64,000 nucleotides of DNA from Streptomyces sp. CB02959 (GTDB lineage Bacteria; Actinomycetota; Actinomycetes; Streptomycetales; Streptomycetaceae): assembly GCF_002803155.1 (NCBI RefSeq), contig NZ_NNBP01000022.1:1-64000 (forward strand). The letters run 5' to 3'. Positions within the stretch are counted from its first letter, which is position 1. Each line of letters begins with the position of its first letter. Positions 51,327-59,095 of the stretch are shown here, piece after piece. The notes under the pieces are model-generated. The model was not told the origin of the DNA. It saw only the letters and a list, made by a program, of their open reading frames with translations, and ran no database searches. The translations under genes and the position numbers were made by a program.

Positions 51327-51682
51327 GCCGCCTCCCGGACCCGCCGCACGGCCTGGGCCAGTTGCTCGGCGGGGGCTGTTTTCGCGTCAGCTTCCGGGCC
51401 GATCAGGCCGTCCGCCGCCGCCCGGGCGGCGACGGTCCGCAGCGCCTCGACGAGGTCGTGGCCGGCCACGGCCAGTTGGTCGCCGGCCGCGAACATCCCG
51501 GCGTCCGGAAGCTCCCGGGGCCGCTCCCCGGGGCGTTCGATGAGCTGCGCACGGGCCGCCAACTCCCGCGCCAGCGCGAGTCCCTCGGCCGCGGCACCGC
51601 GGCGCAGGGCGCTCTGCGGCAGCGCCCTGAGGCGGTCGGCGAGCGCGTCCACGGCGGTCTGCAAAGGCGTCACGTCAAGCAC
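51290..51682 (-). CDS. Small helical protein of unknown function
   Basis: A 130-aa Ala/Leu/Arg-rich protein, probably a helical bundle (LQTAVDALADRLRALPQSALRR, EGLALARELAARAQLIE, AVAGHDLVEALRTVAAR). No motif or membrane segment is recognised. The start is GTG at 51682. The gene is convergent with the preceding one, overlapping its coding end by 37 bp. That is unusual in this window but compatible with both being real: each has sensible composition and its own start. It could be a small regulatory or scaffold protein; I cannot say more. Confidence 0.6.
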   Translation of the reverse strand: MLDVTPLQTAVDALADRLRALPQSALRRGAAAEGLALARELAARAQLIERPGERPRELPDAGMFAAGDQLAVAGHDLVEALRTVAARAAADGLIGPEADAKTAPAEQLAQAVRRVREAAQSEAMTRSARM

Positions 51683-51780
51683 AGCGTGAGCCTAGGCGCA
51701 ACTCCCGGGTGGTTGCCAATGCCCGAACCCTCAGGCACGGTGGGCGGAAGAACCAGCATCGACCGCGTCCGGAGGCGCCG

Positions 51781-52008
51781 ATGTCTCAGTCCTTCTCCGA
51801 AGAAACCCACCGGAACATGCTCTCCCGCATCCCGCACTGCACCGGCCGGGATATCTCCGACTGGCTCCGCACCGTCGACGAGGGCCCCGCTCTCGTCCGC
51901 TTCGACGAAAAGGTCAGCTGGCTGCGCGGCGCGCACAACCTCTCGCACGGCCACGCCAAGGCGATCGTCCACGAACACGATCTCCGGCGCGCCGCCCGCA
52001 AGTTCTGA
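51781..52008 (+). CDS. DUF4287-like small protein
   Basis: A 75-aa cytoplasmic protein resembling DUF4287. It starts SFSEETHRNMLSRIPHCTGRDISDW and has a central FDEKVSWLRGAHNLSHGHAKAIVHEHDLRR, a pattern of short helices with conserved His and Arg. The function of the family is unknown. ATG 51781 has GGAGGCGCCG directly upstream. It is monocistronic, between the convergent overlap pair and a hairpin shared with the Bax-inhibitor-like gene. The family assignment is from memory of its motif and not confirmed. Confidence 0.75.
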   Translation: MSQSFSEETHRNMLSRIPHCTGRDISDWLRTVDEGPALVRFDEKVSWLRGAHNLSHGHAKAIVHEHDLRRAARKF

Positions 52009-52037
52009 CCGGGCCCGGGGCGCGCCCCGGCAACGCG

Positions 52038-52073
52038 CGAGGGGCCCGCGGGCAGTTGCCCACGGGCCCCTCG
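52038..52073. terminator. Hairpin between convergent small-protein and Bax-inhibitor-like genes
   Basis: A 17-bp stem (52038-52054 with 52057-52073) has one mismatch and a tight loop. It is centred between the two convergent stop codons at 52008 and 52090. Confidence 0.8.
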
Positions 52074-52089
52074 TCCGCTGTACGGGGTG

Positions 52090-52938
52090 TCAGTCGCGGA
52101 GGATCGAGATCAGCCGCAGCATCTCCCAGTAGATCCACACCAGGGTCGTGGTGAGGCCGAACGCGGCCAGCCAGGACTCCTCGCGCGGTGCGCCGTAGGC
52201 GACGCCGTCCTCGACCTGCTTGAAGTCCATGGCGAGGAAGAGCGCGCCGAGGACCACGCCCACGACGCCGAAGAGGATGCCCAGGCCGCCGCTGCGGAAG
52301 CCGAGGCCGTCACCCCCGCCGAACACCATGAACAGGAGGTTGACCATCGACAGCAGGACGAAGCCCAGCGCCGCGATCATCACGAAGCGGGTGAACCGCG
52401 CGGTGACCCGGATGATCCGGGTCTTGTAGGCGACCAGCATGGCGACGAAGACCGCCATCGTGCCCAGCACCGCCTGCATGGGGGCGCCGTTCATCTTCGG
52501 CAGGTCGTTGATGAAGCCGCTGAGCGCGCCGAGGAAGACGCCTTCCAGGGCCGCGTAGCCCAGGATCAGCGCCGGGACGGGCTTGCGCTTGAAGGACTGG
52601 ATGAAGCCGAGCACCGTCGCGACGAGCCCGGCGCCGAGCGCGAAGGCGAGCTGCCCGGTGAGGAACAGCCAGCCGACGGTGGCACCGACGATGACCGTAC
52701 CGAGCGTCAGGCCCGTGCGCATGACGACGTCGTCCATCGTCATCGGGCGGGTCTGCGGGGTGTACTGCGGTGCCTGCTGCGGCGCCTCGGTGGCGTACGG
52801 GTTGGTTCCGGCGTACGGGTTCGCCCCGGCGTACGGGGTGGCGGTGGGGCCCCCGGCCTGCGGCGGTGCGTTGAAGCCCGCGTAGCCGCTGCTCCGGCTG
52901 AACCCCCGACGCGAGAAGACCGGGTTGCTGCTCCTCAT
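52090..52938 (-). CDS. Bax inhibitor-1/YccA family membrane protein
   Basis: A 282-aa protein with a 60-residue cytoplasmic N-terminus, rich in Pro, Tyr, Ala and Gln with YAGANPY/YAGTNPY repeats, and seven predicted membrane helices. The BI-1-like features are a first helix VMRTGLTLGTVIVGATVGW, the central ALILGYAALEGVFLGALSGF (family E/G pattern), and the final AAFGLTTTLVWIYWEMLRLISIL with charged residues in the last helices, as in proposed calcium or proton leak paths. The start ATG at 52938 has GGAGGAG upstream. Function in bacteria is unclear. It is separated by a 549-bp gap from the divergent glycosyltransferase operon. Confidence 0.9.
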   Translation of the reverse strand: MRSSNPVFSRRGFSRSSGYAGFNAPPQAGGPTATPYAGANPYAGTNPYATEAPQQAPQYTPQTRPMTMDDVVMRTGLTLGTVIVGATVGWLFLTGQLAFALGAGLVATVLGFIQSFKRKPVPALILGYAALEGVFLGALSGFINDLPKMNGAPMQAVLGTMAVFVAMLVAYKTRIIRVTARFTRFVMIAALGFVLLSMVNLLFMVFGGGDGLGFRSGGLGILFGVVGVVLGALFLAMDFKQVEDGVAYGAPREESWLAAFGLTTTLVWIYWEMLRLISILRD

Positions 52939-53487
52939 CTCACTCCTCCATGGCCGCCCTGCGCGGCCTTGACGCAAGCGTAATGGCTTGGCAAAGACGC
53001 GTCTCTCGTTCTTGGGCAGGATCTTCCCCCACCCCACGGAGTACACGTCCTCTCCAGGGAGGACGTCCGGGGAGGCGCAGAGGTGCCCGAACCGGCCGAT
53101 CGACTACGTGCCGGCGCCGTCTTCGTCACATCTGCCGCTGTGTCATATGCCACTCGCCGGTCCATCGGGCGGCCGGCCCGGCCGTCAGATAGTCCGGACA
53201 AAATCCGGGTAATCGATCTTTTCCCGTCGCCGTCGAACGAGCATTTCCCCGCCCCGTCAACTCCGGGAGCCGGGGGTCACCGGCATGATCCGAATCCGAT
53301 AAATGTCTGATCGCGCCGCGCCCGGGCAACCGATTGACCAGAGTCGCCGTCATACTGGCTAGCCGGTACCTGCCCTTCCCCGGGCAGTACCCCGTCACCA
53401 TGTGTAGCGGTCCGGGTGCGGGTGGTCGTAAACCCCGTGTGCAGATGGGGCTATTCTGGCCGGAAACAGCAGCGAAAGAGGGTTGAG
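52939..53487. promoter_or_regulatory. 549-bp divergent region upstream of the teichoic-type glycosyltransferase operon
   Basis: No gene is supported. On the plus strand TATTCT (53452-53457), just after CCCC/GGGG arms, is a plausible -10 for the transferase gene 30 bp downstream; the -35 is weak. A second candidate is TTGACC at 53335-53340, followed 18-20 bp later by TAGCC. The region is less GC-rich than its surroundings. A long leader or extra regulation is possible. Confidence 0.4.
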
Positions 53488-56343
53488 GTGCCTGTGCCTG
53501 ACGTCTCAGTAGTCGTCATTGTCTACAACGACGCCGACCGGTTGCCGACCGCGGTCCAGTCCGTGCTGGATCAGACACTCCGGGACGTCGAGGTGGTGAT
53601 CGTCGACGATTGCAGCACCGACCGTTCTTTCGAGGTCGCGCAGGCGCTCGCTGCTGCCCACCCCGGGCGGGTCAGAGCCTTCCAGCTGCCGGAGAACAGC
53701 GGCGCCGGCGGCGAGCCGCGGAACCTCGGCATTCAGCACACCCAGGGACAGTACGTCATGTTCCTGGACAGCGATGACGTCCTGGAGCACAACGCCTGCC
53801 GCAATTTGCTGGAGGCCGCCGAGGAAACCGGCTCGGACATCGTCTCCGGCCTCTGCGTCCGGGTCCACAAGGACACCCGGAACCAGAAGCGTGACGAGTG
53901 GTACGCCTGGCTGTATTCCACGACCCGTACCTTCGAGTCCGTTACGGAATTGCCGGACCTTTTCGTCTGGGACACCCTCTCCACCAACAAGTGCTACCGC
54001 CGCGAATTCCTCATCGAGAACGATCTCCGCTTCCCCAAGGGGATGTTCTATGAGGACCTGATGTTTATCGCCGACGCGTATCTCGCGGCGAAGCGCATCA
54101 CTCTGATCCCCAATCAGGTCTACTTCTGGAACGTCTTCGAGAAGTCCGCCGTGAAGTCGGTGACGAACCGGCGGCACGAGATGACCAATTACATCCACCG
54201 GCTGGAGGTCCACCGGCGGATCGACGCCGCACTGGTGGAGCGCGGGCTCACCGAGATGAAGCTCGCCAAGGACGTCAAATTCCTCAAGCACGACCTGGTG
54301 CTGCACCTGCGGGACCTCCCCTTCCGGGACGAGGCGTACCGCCAGGAGTTCGCCGCGCTCTCCCAGGAGTACCTCGCGGGCCTCTCCCCCGAGGCGTACG
54401 AGCGGGTCCTGCCGATACAGGCCATCTGCGCCTACCTGCTCCAGCAGGGCGACTGGGACAACCTCATCCCGGCGGTCGACACCCTCATCAACCGCGACAA
54501 GCTCTCCTCGCCGCTGGCCCAGCACGACGGCCGGATCTACTGGTGCGAAGGGCACTTCGACGACGCGTTCGGCCGCCAGGTGCTGGACGTGACCGACATC
54601 GGCTACCACGAGAAGCCGGTCAACCAGCTCTTCCTGCGCAACCAGCTCACCCGGTTCGCCGAGGAGGGCAACACCGTCTCGCTGGCCGGGCGGATCACCA
54701 ACCCGCTCGGCGTGATCCCCGAGGGCGCCAAGCTCAGCGGCGCGCTGGAGTTCAGCGCCCGCCGCCGCAGCCTGCAGTCCTTCAGCTTCCCGATCCAGAC
54801 GCTGCGCCACGAGGGCGACACCGTGGTGTGGGAGACCGCCGCGGACGTCACCGCGCGGCTGCGCCCACTGGGCATCGTCGACACCATCTGGGACGTCCGG
54901 CTGCGCCTGAACGTCGACGGGAAGGCCACCACGTCCCGGCTGACGGTGGCCGACACCGAGCTGGCCGGCGGGCCGCTGCCGATCCGGCCGCGGCTCACCC
55001 GGATGGTCGCCGACCACATCGAGCCGCACGTCTCCTCCAAGGGCCACCTGGCGTTCCAGCTGACCAGCCAGAGCCAGAACGCCGAGCGCGTGCAGGAGCT
55101 CATCGCCAAGGGCGTCCGCGGCAAGCCGGGGACGCTGGCCAAGAACGGCTTCCGCAAGGCCAAGGCGCTGCGCAAGACGCTGACCTCCGGGGACACCAAG
55201 CTCCGGGCGTACCACGAGGTGTTCAGCCGGCTGCCGATCAAGAAGCGCACGGTGGTCTTCGAGAGCCACCTGGGCAAGCAGTACAGCGACAGCCCGCGCG
55301 CCATCTACGAGGAGATGCGCCGGCAGGGCCTGAAGTTCGAGGCGATCTGGGCCTACGCCGGGTCCCCGAAGGACTTCCCCAAGGACGCCACGCTGGTCAA
55401 GCGCTGGTCGCTGCCGTACCTCAAGGCGCTCGCGCAGGCCGAGTTCTGGGTGGACAACCAGAGCTACCCGCTCAAGCTGTCCAAGCGCCCCGAGACCACC
55501 TACATCCAGACCTGGCACGGCTCGGCGCTGAAGAACATGGGCTTCGACCAGCCCTCGCTCAAGGCGCAGACCCGCCAGCAGCAGGCCGAGCAGCAGGAGT
55601 CGCTGGACCGCTTCGACCGGTTCCTGTGCCGCACCGAGCACGACGCCCGGACGCTGGCCAAGGCGTTCCGCCTGAAGGAGAAGACCCTGCTGCGGGTGGG
55701 CTACCCGCGCAACGACGCGCTGGTCAAGGCGCGGCTGCGGGAGACCGAGCTGGGCCACCGGGAGCGCGGTCCGCTCGCGGCGGAGCTGGGCATCCCCGCG
55801 GACAAGAAGGTGCTGCTGTACGCGCCGACGTTCCGCAAGGCGGGCGGCCGGCACGGCCGGTTCGCGCTCCCCTTCGACGTGGAGCGCTTCGCCGACGAGT
55901 TCGGCGACCGCTACGTCCTGCTCGTCCGCTCGCACTACCTCAACCACGTGGTGCTGCCGCCGACCGTGCAGGGCCGGGTCGTCGACGTCTCCGCGCGGCA
56001 CGACATCACCCCGATCCTGGAGCTGGCCGACGGCCTGGTCACGGACTATTCGTCGGTGATGTTCGACTACTCGCTGCTCGACCGGCCGCTGATGTTCTTC
56101 ACCTACGACTACGACGAATACGTGCACGAAGGCCGCGGAACGTACTTCGATCTGCTGGAGCACGCTCCGGGCCCGGTAGTGCGCACCGAGGAAGATTTCT
56201 TCGAGGCCATCGAGTCTTTCGAGTCCCAGCAGCTGGAATACGCCAAGGACCGCAAGGAATTCGTCGCCAAGTTCGGGGAATACGACCAGGGCGACGCCGC
56301 ACAGAGCATCGTCGACCAGTTCTTTGCGCAGTGGAGCCGTTGA
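53488..56343 (+). CDS. Bifunctional glycosyltransferase / CDP-glycerol-type glycerophosphotransferase
   Basis: A 951-aa fusion of two polymer-forming enzymes. The N-terminal GT2 domain (about 1-230) has VSVVVIVYNDADRLPTAVQS, VEVVIVDDCSTDRSFEVA and MFLDSDDVLEHNACRNLLEAA with the DSDD metal-binding motif. A middle region of unclear fold (about 300-590) includes beta-rich segments. The C-terminal domain (about 600-950) is TagF-like, with KRTVVFESHLGKQYSDSP, ETTYIQTWHGSALKNMG (conserved W-H-G), LRVGYPRNDAL, LLYAPTFR, VLLVRSHYLN, and LADGLVTDYSSVMFDYSLLDRPLMFF. This would polymerise poly(polyolphosphate) wall teichoic acid. GTG 53488 follows AGAGGG; GTG 53494 is an alternative. It overlaps the next gene (TGATG). 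Confidence 0.9.
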   Translation: MPVPDVSVVVIVYNDADRLPTAVQSVLDQTLRDVEVVIVDDCSTDRSFEVAQALAAAHPGRVRAFQLPENSGAGGEPRNLGIQHTQGQYVMFLDSDDVLEHNACRNLLEAAEETGSDIVSGLCVRVHKDTRNQKRDEWYAWLYSTTRTFESVTELPDLFVWDTLSTNKCYRREFLIENDLRFPKGMFYEDLMFIADAYLAAKRITLIPNQVYFWNVFEKSAVKSVTNRRHEMTNYIHRLEVHRRIDAALVERGLTEMKLAKDVKFLKHDLVLHLRDLPFRDEAYRQEFAALSQEYLAGLSPEAYERVLPIQAICAYLLQQGDWDNLIPAVDTLINRDKLSSPLAQHDGRIYWCEGHFDDAFGRQVLDVTDIGYHEKPVNQLFLRNQLTRFAEEGNTVSLAGRITNPLGVIPEGAKLSGALEFSARRRSLQSFSFPIQTLRHEGDTVVWETAADVTARLRPLGIVDTIWDVRLRLNVDGKATTSRLTVADTELAGGPLPIRPRLTRMVADHIEPHVSSKGHLAFQLTSQSQNAERVQELIAKGVRGKPGTLAKNGFRKAKALRKTLTSGDTKLRAYHEVFSRLPIKKRTVVFESHLGKQYSDSPRAIYEEMRRQGLKFEAIWAYAGSPKDFPKDATLVKRWSLPYLKALAQAEFWVDNQSYPLKLSKRPETTYIQTWHGSALKNMGFDQPSLKAQTRQQQAEQQESLDRFDRFLCRTEHDARTLAKAFRLKEKTLLRVGYPRNDALVKARLRETELGHRERGPLAAELGIPADKKVLLYAPTFRKAGGRHGRFALPFDVERFADEFGDRYVLLVRSHYLNHVVLPPTVQGRVVDVSARHDITPILELADGLVTDYSSVMFDYSLLDRPLMFFTYDYDEYVHEGRGTYFDLLEHAPGPVVRTEEDFFEAIESFESQQLEYAKDRKEFVAKFGEYDQGDAAQSIVDQFFAQWSR

Positions 56344-57512
56344 TGACCAAGTCGAACGCAGCCGAGCCGCGGGACATCTTCTTCGTCTCCAACAGCGTCA
56401 ACGAGCTGGGCGGCATCACCAGTTGGTCGCACCAGATGGCGCGCCTGTTCGCCGAGCAGGGCCACCGGGTGCACGTCGTCGGGATCGTGCCGCCGCCCGA
56501 GGGCCGGGTCCACGAGCTCGCCGCCGACCTGCCCTACGAGACCACCACCCTGTACGACGTGCATCCGCCGAGCGTCCGCCCGGTGCGGGGCCTGAAGGAC
56601 AAGCTGAACGTCGTCGAGCAGCGCCGCCGGGCCGCCCGCGAGGCCGGGATGCACGAGCAGGCCGCCAAGATGAGCGCGCTGTTCCGGGCCGCGCGGCCGG
56701 GCGGCGTGGTGATCGTCACCCAGGTGTGGGCGATGGAGTGGGTGGCGCTGGCCGACACCGCCGGGCTGGCGGTCATCGGGATGAGCCACGAATCGTTCGA
56801 GACCTGCCGCAAGTCCTCCCGGTTCGCCCGCGTCAAGCGGTTTTACCAGGACGTCGACCGGATGCTGCCGCTCACCCGCGAGGACGCGGACAAGTGGATC
56901 CGGCAGCGGATGGACAACGTCGGCTTCATGCCGAACCCGCTGCCGTTCTTCCCCGACGTCCCCTCGGACCGCTCCGAGAAGGTCGTGGCGAGCATCGGCC
57001 GGCTGCACGAGGAGAAGGGCGTGGACCTGCTCCTGGAGGCGTGGGCGAAGGTCGCGCCGCAGCACCCGGACTGGACGCTGCGGATCTACGGCTCCGGCGA
57101 GGAGGCCGACGCGCTGCGCAAGCAGGCGGCCGAGCTGGGAGTGACCGATTCGGTCGAGTGGATGGGGCGGACCGGCGACGTCGCCGGCGCGCTGCGGGAG
57201 AGTGCGGTCTTCGCGCTGAGCTCGCGCGGTGAGGGCTTCCCGCTCGCGCCGATGGAGGCGATGGCCACCGCGGTGCCGTGTGTGGCCTTCGACGTGGCGC
57301 CGGGCGTCCGCGAGATCATCACGGACGGCACCGACGGCTTCCTGGCCCCGCCCGGCAACATCACCGAATTCGCCCGGCACCTCGACACCCTGATGTCGGA
57401 CAAGGAGCTGCGGGACCGGATGGGCGCCACCGCCCGGGAGAACATCCAGCGGTTCTCGACCGACGAGATCGTCGCCCGCTGGGAGGCGCTGTTCGCGCTC
57501 GTGGAGCGCTGA
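56343..57512 (+). CDS. Family 4-type glycosyltransferase
   Basis: A 389-aa GT-B glycosyltransferase. The N-terminal half starts DIFFVSNSVNELGGITSWSHQMA, the acceptor-binding Gly-rich loop. The C-terminal half has VVASIGRLHEEKGVDLLLEAW, LRIYGSGEEADALRKQA, and FALSSRGEGFPLAPMEAMATAVPCVAFD, which is the E-x7-E donor-binding motif of GT4. No membrane helix is seen. It starts at ATG 56343, overlapping the upstream stop (TGATG), so it is coupled to the polymerase gene. It could glycosylate or start the wall polymer made by its partner. Sugar specificity is unknown. A very strong terminator follows. Confidence 0.92.
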   Translation: MTKSNAAEPRDIFFVSNSVNELGGITSWSHQMARLFAEQGHRVHVVGIVPPPEGRVHELAADLPYETTTLYDVHPPSVRPVRGLKDKLNVVEQRRRAAREAGMHEQAAKMSALFRAARPGGVVIVTQVWAMEWVALADTAGLAVIGMSHESFETCRKSSRFARVKRFYQDVDRMLPLTREDADKWIRQRMDNVGFMPNPLPFFPDVPSDRSEKVVASIGRLHEEKGVDLLLEAWAKVAPQHPDWTLRIYGSGEEADALRKQAAELGVTDSVEWMGRTGDVAGALRESAVFALSSRGEGFPLAPMEAMATAVPCVAFDVAPGVREIITDGTDGFLAPPGNITEFARHLDTLMSDKELRDRMGATARENIQRFSTDEIVARWEALFALVER

Positions 57513-57530
57513 GCGGGGAGCGCGCAATAC

Positions 57531-57570
57531 CGAGGAGGGGCCGCCGGGTTTTCCCGGCGGCCCCTCCTCG
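57531..57570. terminator. 18-bp hairpin with TTTT loop after the glycosyltransferase operon
   Basis: 57531-57548 pairs perfectly with 57553-57570 around TTTT, 19 bp after the stop codon. It also lies 58 bp beyond the 3' end of the minus-strand tRNA, so it may end both transcripts. Confidence 0.85.
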
Positions 57571-57627
57571 TCAAGCAAGTTGAATATTCAGGTATTTACG
57601 GGTCTTTGTCCCGCTGCCCGCGGGAGG

Positions 57628-57709
57628 TGCCCGGAGCCGGACTTGAACCGGCACGGCCCTAAGGCCAGCGAGGTTTAAGCTCGCCGTGTCTGCATTCCAC
57701 CATCCGGGC
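57628..57709 (-). tRNA. bldA: tRNA-Leu(UAA), the bldA type
   Basis: On the minus strand the 82-nt sequence folds as a type II tRNA. The acceptor GCCCGGA pairs with TCCGGGC followed by A73; CCA is not encoded. The anticodon arm has GCGAG/CTCGC with loop CTTAAAC, so the anticodon is TAA and reads UUA. The long variable arm has a GGCC-TTAG-GGCC stem. The T arm is GCCGG-TTCAAGT-CCGGC. In Streptomyces the only UUA-reading tRNA is bldA, which controls development and secondary metabolism through rare TTA codons. It lies between the glycosyltransferase operon and an FtsX-type ABC exporter, which matches the bldA neighbourhood I recall for S. coelicolor. Confidence 0.95.
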
Positions 57710-58196
57710 TTGGGGTCCCCCATGCCACCTCAAAGAAGGCAGCACGAGCGTAGCCCGCAGCGCACCAGGCGGTTCGGCCGCTCTTCCCGAGGTTGTCTTA
57801 TTTTATTGGCAACTGAGGGTGCATCAGTGACCGCCAGGGCCCCCGGCACATGCCCGGAGCCCATGTTCGGCGGTGACCGCCAGGGCGAAATTCGACCCTG
57901 AATTGACGAAAACTCGACGCCCGTGCGAGGGCCCTCCGACGGCCTTCCCGGCCCCTCCGCCACCGCCCCCGCGGCCCCCCTCCCGGCGCCGCCGGCCTCA
58001 GGGACGCCCTCATCCCCAGGGATGAGGGAGCGGGGAGAACTAATCCCTGGGGGTGGTCCAAGGACGGTCACACGGGTTGACGTCCGGACCCGGTGAGCTG
58101 CCGGACGATGGAAACCGATGTCCCACCGCCCACCCACCGCGGCATCGAGCCGGCGCGGGAGCGGCCCGATCCCCGTCCCGACAGGAGCCCTTTCCC
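57710..58196. promoter_or_regulatory. 487-bp region between bldA and ABC exporter with repeated CCCCAGGGAT motifs
   Basis: No gene is supported. The left part must carry the bldA promoter (minus strand); AT-rich sequence near 57795-57815 (GTCTTATTTTATTGGC) is a likely place. On the right, CCCTCATCCC (58007-58016) and GGGATGAGGG (58019-58028) form a palindrome that contains CCCCAGGGAT (58014-58023). Its inverted copy ATCCCTGGGG lies at 58043-58052. Such paired sites 150 bp before an exporter gene suggest a regulator. No regulator gene is adjacent. Confidence 0.5.
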
Positions 58197-59033
58197 GTGA
58201 CCACCACCCACTCCGGCGTCTCCCTCGCCGGCCGCAGCACCGCGGTGGCCGCCCGCGCCACGGATCTCACCAAGGTCTACGGACACGGCGAGACCCGGGT
58301 GGTCGCCCTGGACGCGGTCTCCGTCGACTTCCGCCAGGCCCAGTTCACCGCGATCATGGGCCCCTCCGGGTCCGGCAAGTCCACGCTGATGCACTGCATG
58401 GCCGGCCTGGACGCGATCTCCGGCGGGTCCGCGAAGATCGGCGACGTCGAGCTGACCGGGCTGAAGGACAAGAAGCTCACCCAGCTCCGGCGCGACAAGA
58501 TCGGCTTCGTCTTCCAGGCGTTCAACCTCCTCCCGACGCTCACCGCCCTGGAGAACATCACCCTCCCCATGGACATCGCCGGCCGGAAGCCGGACCGCGC
58601 CTGGCTGGACCGCGTCGTTGCGACCGTCGGCCTGGCCGGCCGGCTCAAGCACCGCCCGAGCCAGCTCTCCGGCGGCCAGCAGCAGCGCGTGGCGGTGGCC
58701 CGCGCCCTGGCCTCCCGGCCCGAGATCATCTTCGCCGACGAGCCCACCGGCAACCTCGACTCCCGCTCCGGCGCCGAGGTCCTCGGCTTCCTGCGCAACT
58801 CCGTGCGCGAGCTGGGCCAGACGGTGGTGATGGTGACGCACGACCCGGTCGCGGCGTCGTACGCGGACCGCGTGGTGTTCCTCGCCGACGGCCGGATCGT
58901 CGACGACATGCCCGACCCCAGCGCCGACATGGTGCTGGAGCGCATGCTCGGCCTCTCCGGGGGCGGTGGCGCCGGCGGCTCCGCCGCGCGGCCCCGGACC
59001 CCCGGTTTCGACTCCACGGACCGCGTCAGCTGA
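58197..59033 (+). CDS. ABC transporter ATP-binding protein (MacB/LolD type)
   Basis: A 278-aa ATPase. Walker A is IMGPSGSGKSTLMHCMAG, the Q-loop IGFVFQAFNLLPTLTALENI, the signature SQLSGGQQQRVAVARA, Walker B EIIFADEPTGNLDSRSG, and the switch His in VVMVTHDPVAASYADRV. The FQ-x-FNLLP-x-LTA-x-EN pattern marks the LolD/MacB subgroup, which works with FtsX-type permeases. The last 40 residues are a Gly/Pro-rich tail. GTG 58197 has AGGAG upstream. The permease gene starts 62 bp later. The pair likely moves a lipid, peptide or antibiotic, or drives a mechanical step in the envelope. Confidence 0.92.
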   Translation: MTTTHSGVSLAGRSTAVAARATDLTKVYGHGETRVVALDAVSVDFRQAQFTAIMGPSGSGKSTLMHCMAGLDAISGGSAKIGDVELTGLKDKKLTQLRRDKIGFVFQAFNLLPTLTALENITLPMDIAGRKPDRAWLDRVVATVGLAGRLKHRPSQLSGGQQQRVAVARALASRPEIIFADEPTGNLDSRSGAEVLGFLRNSVRELGQTVVMVTHDPVAASYADRVVFLADGRIVDDMPDPSADMVLERMLGLSGGGGAGGSAARPRTPGFDSTDRVS

Positions 59034-59095
59034 CCGGCAGCAGCCACCCTCCCCGCCCGGACACCCCGGACCACTCCTCCAGGACTGACCCACCC

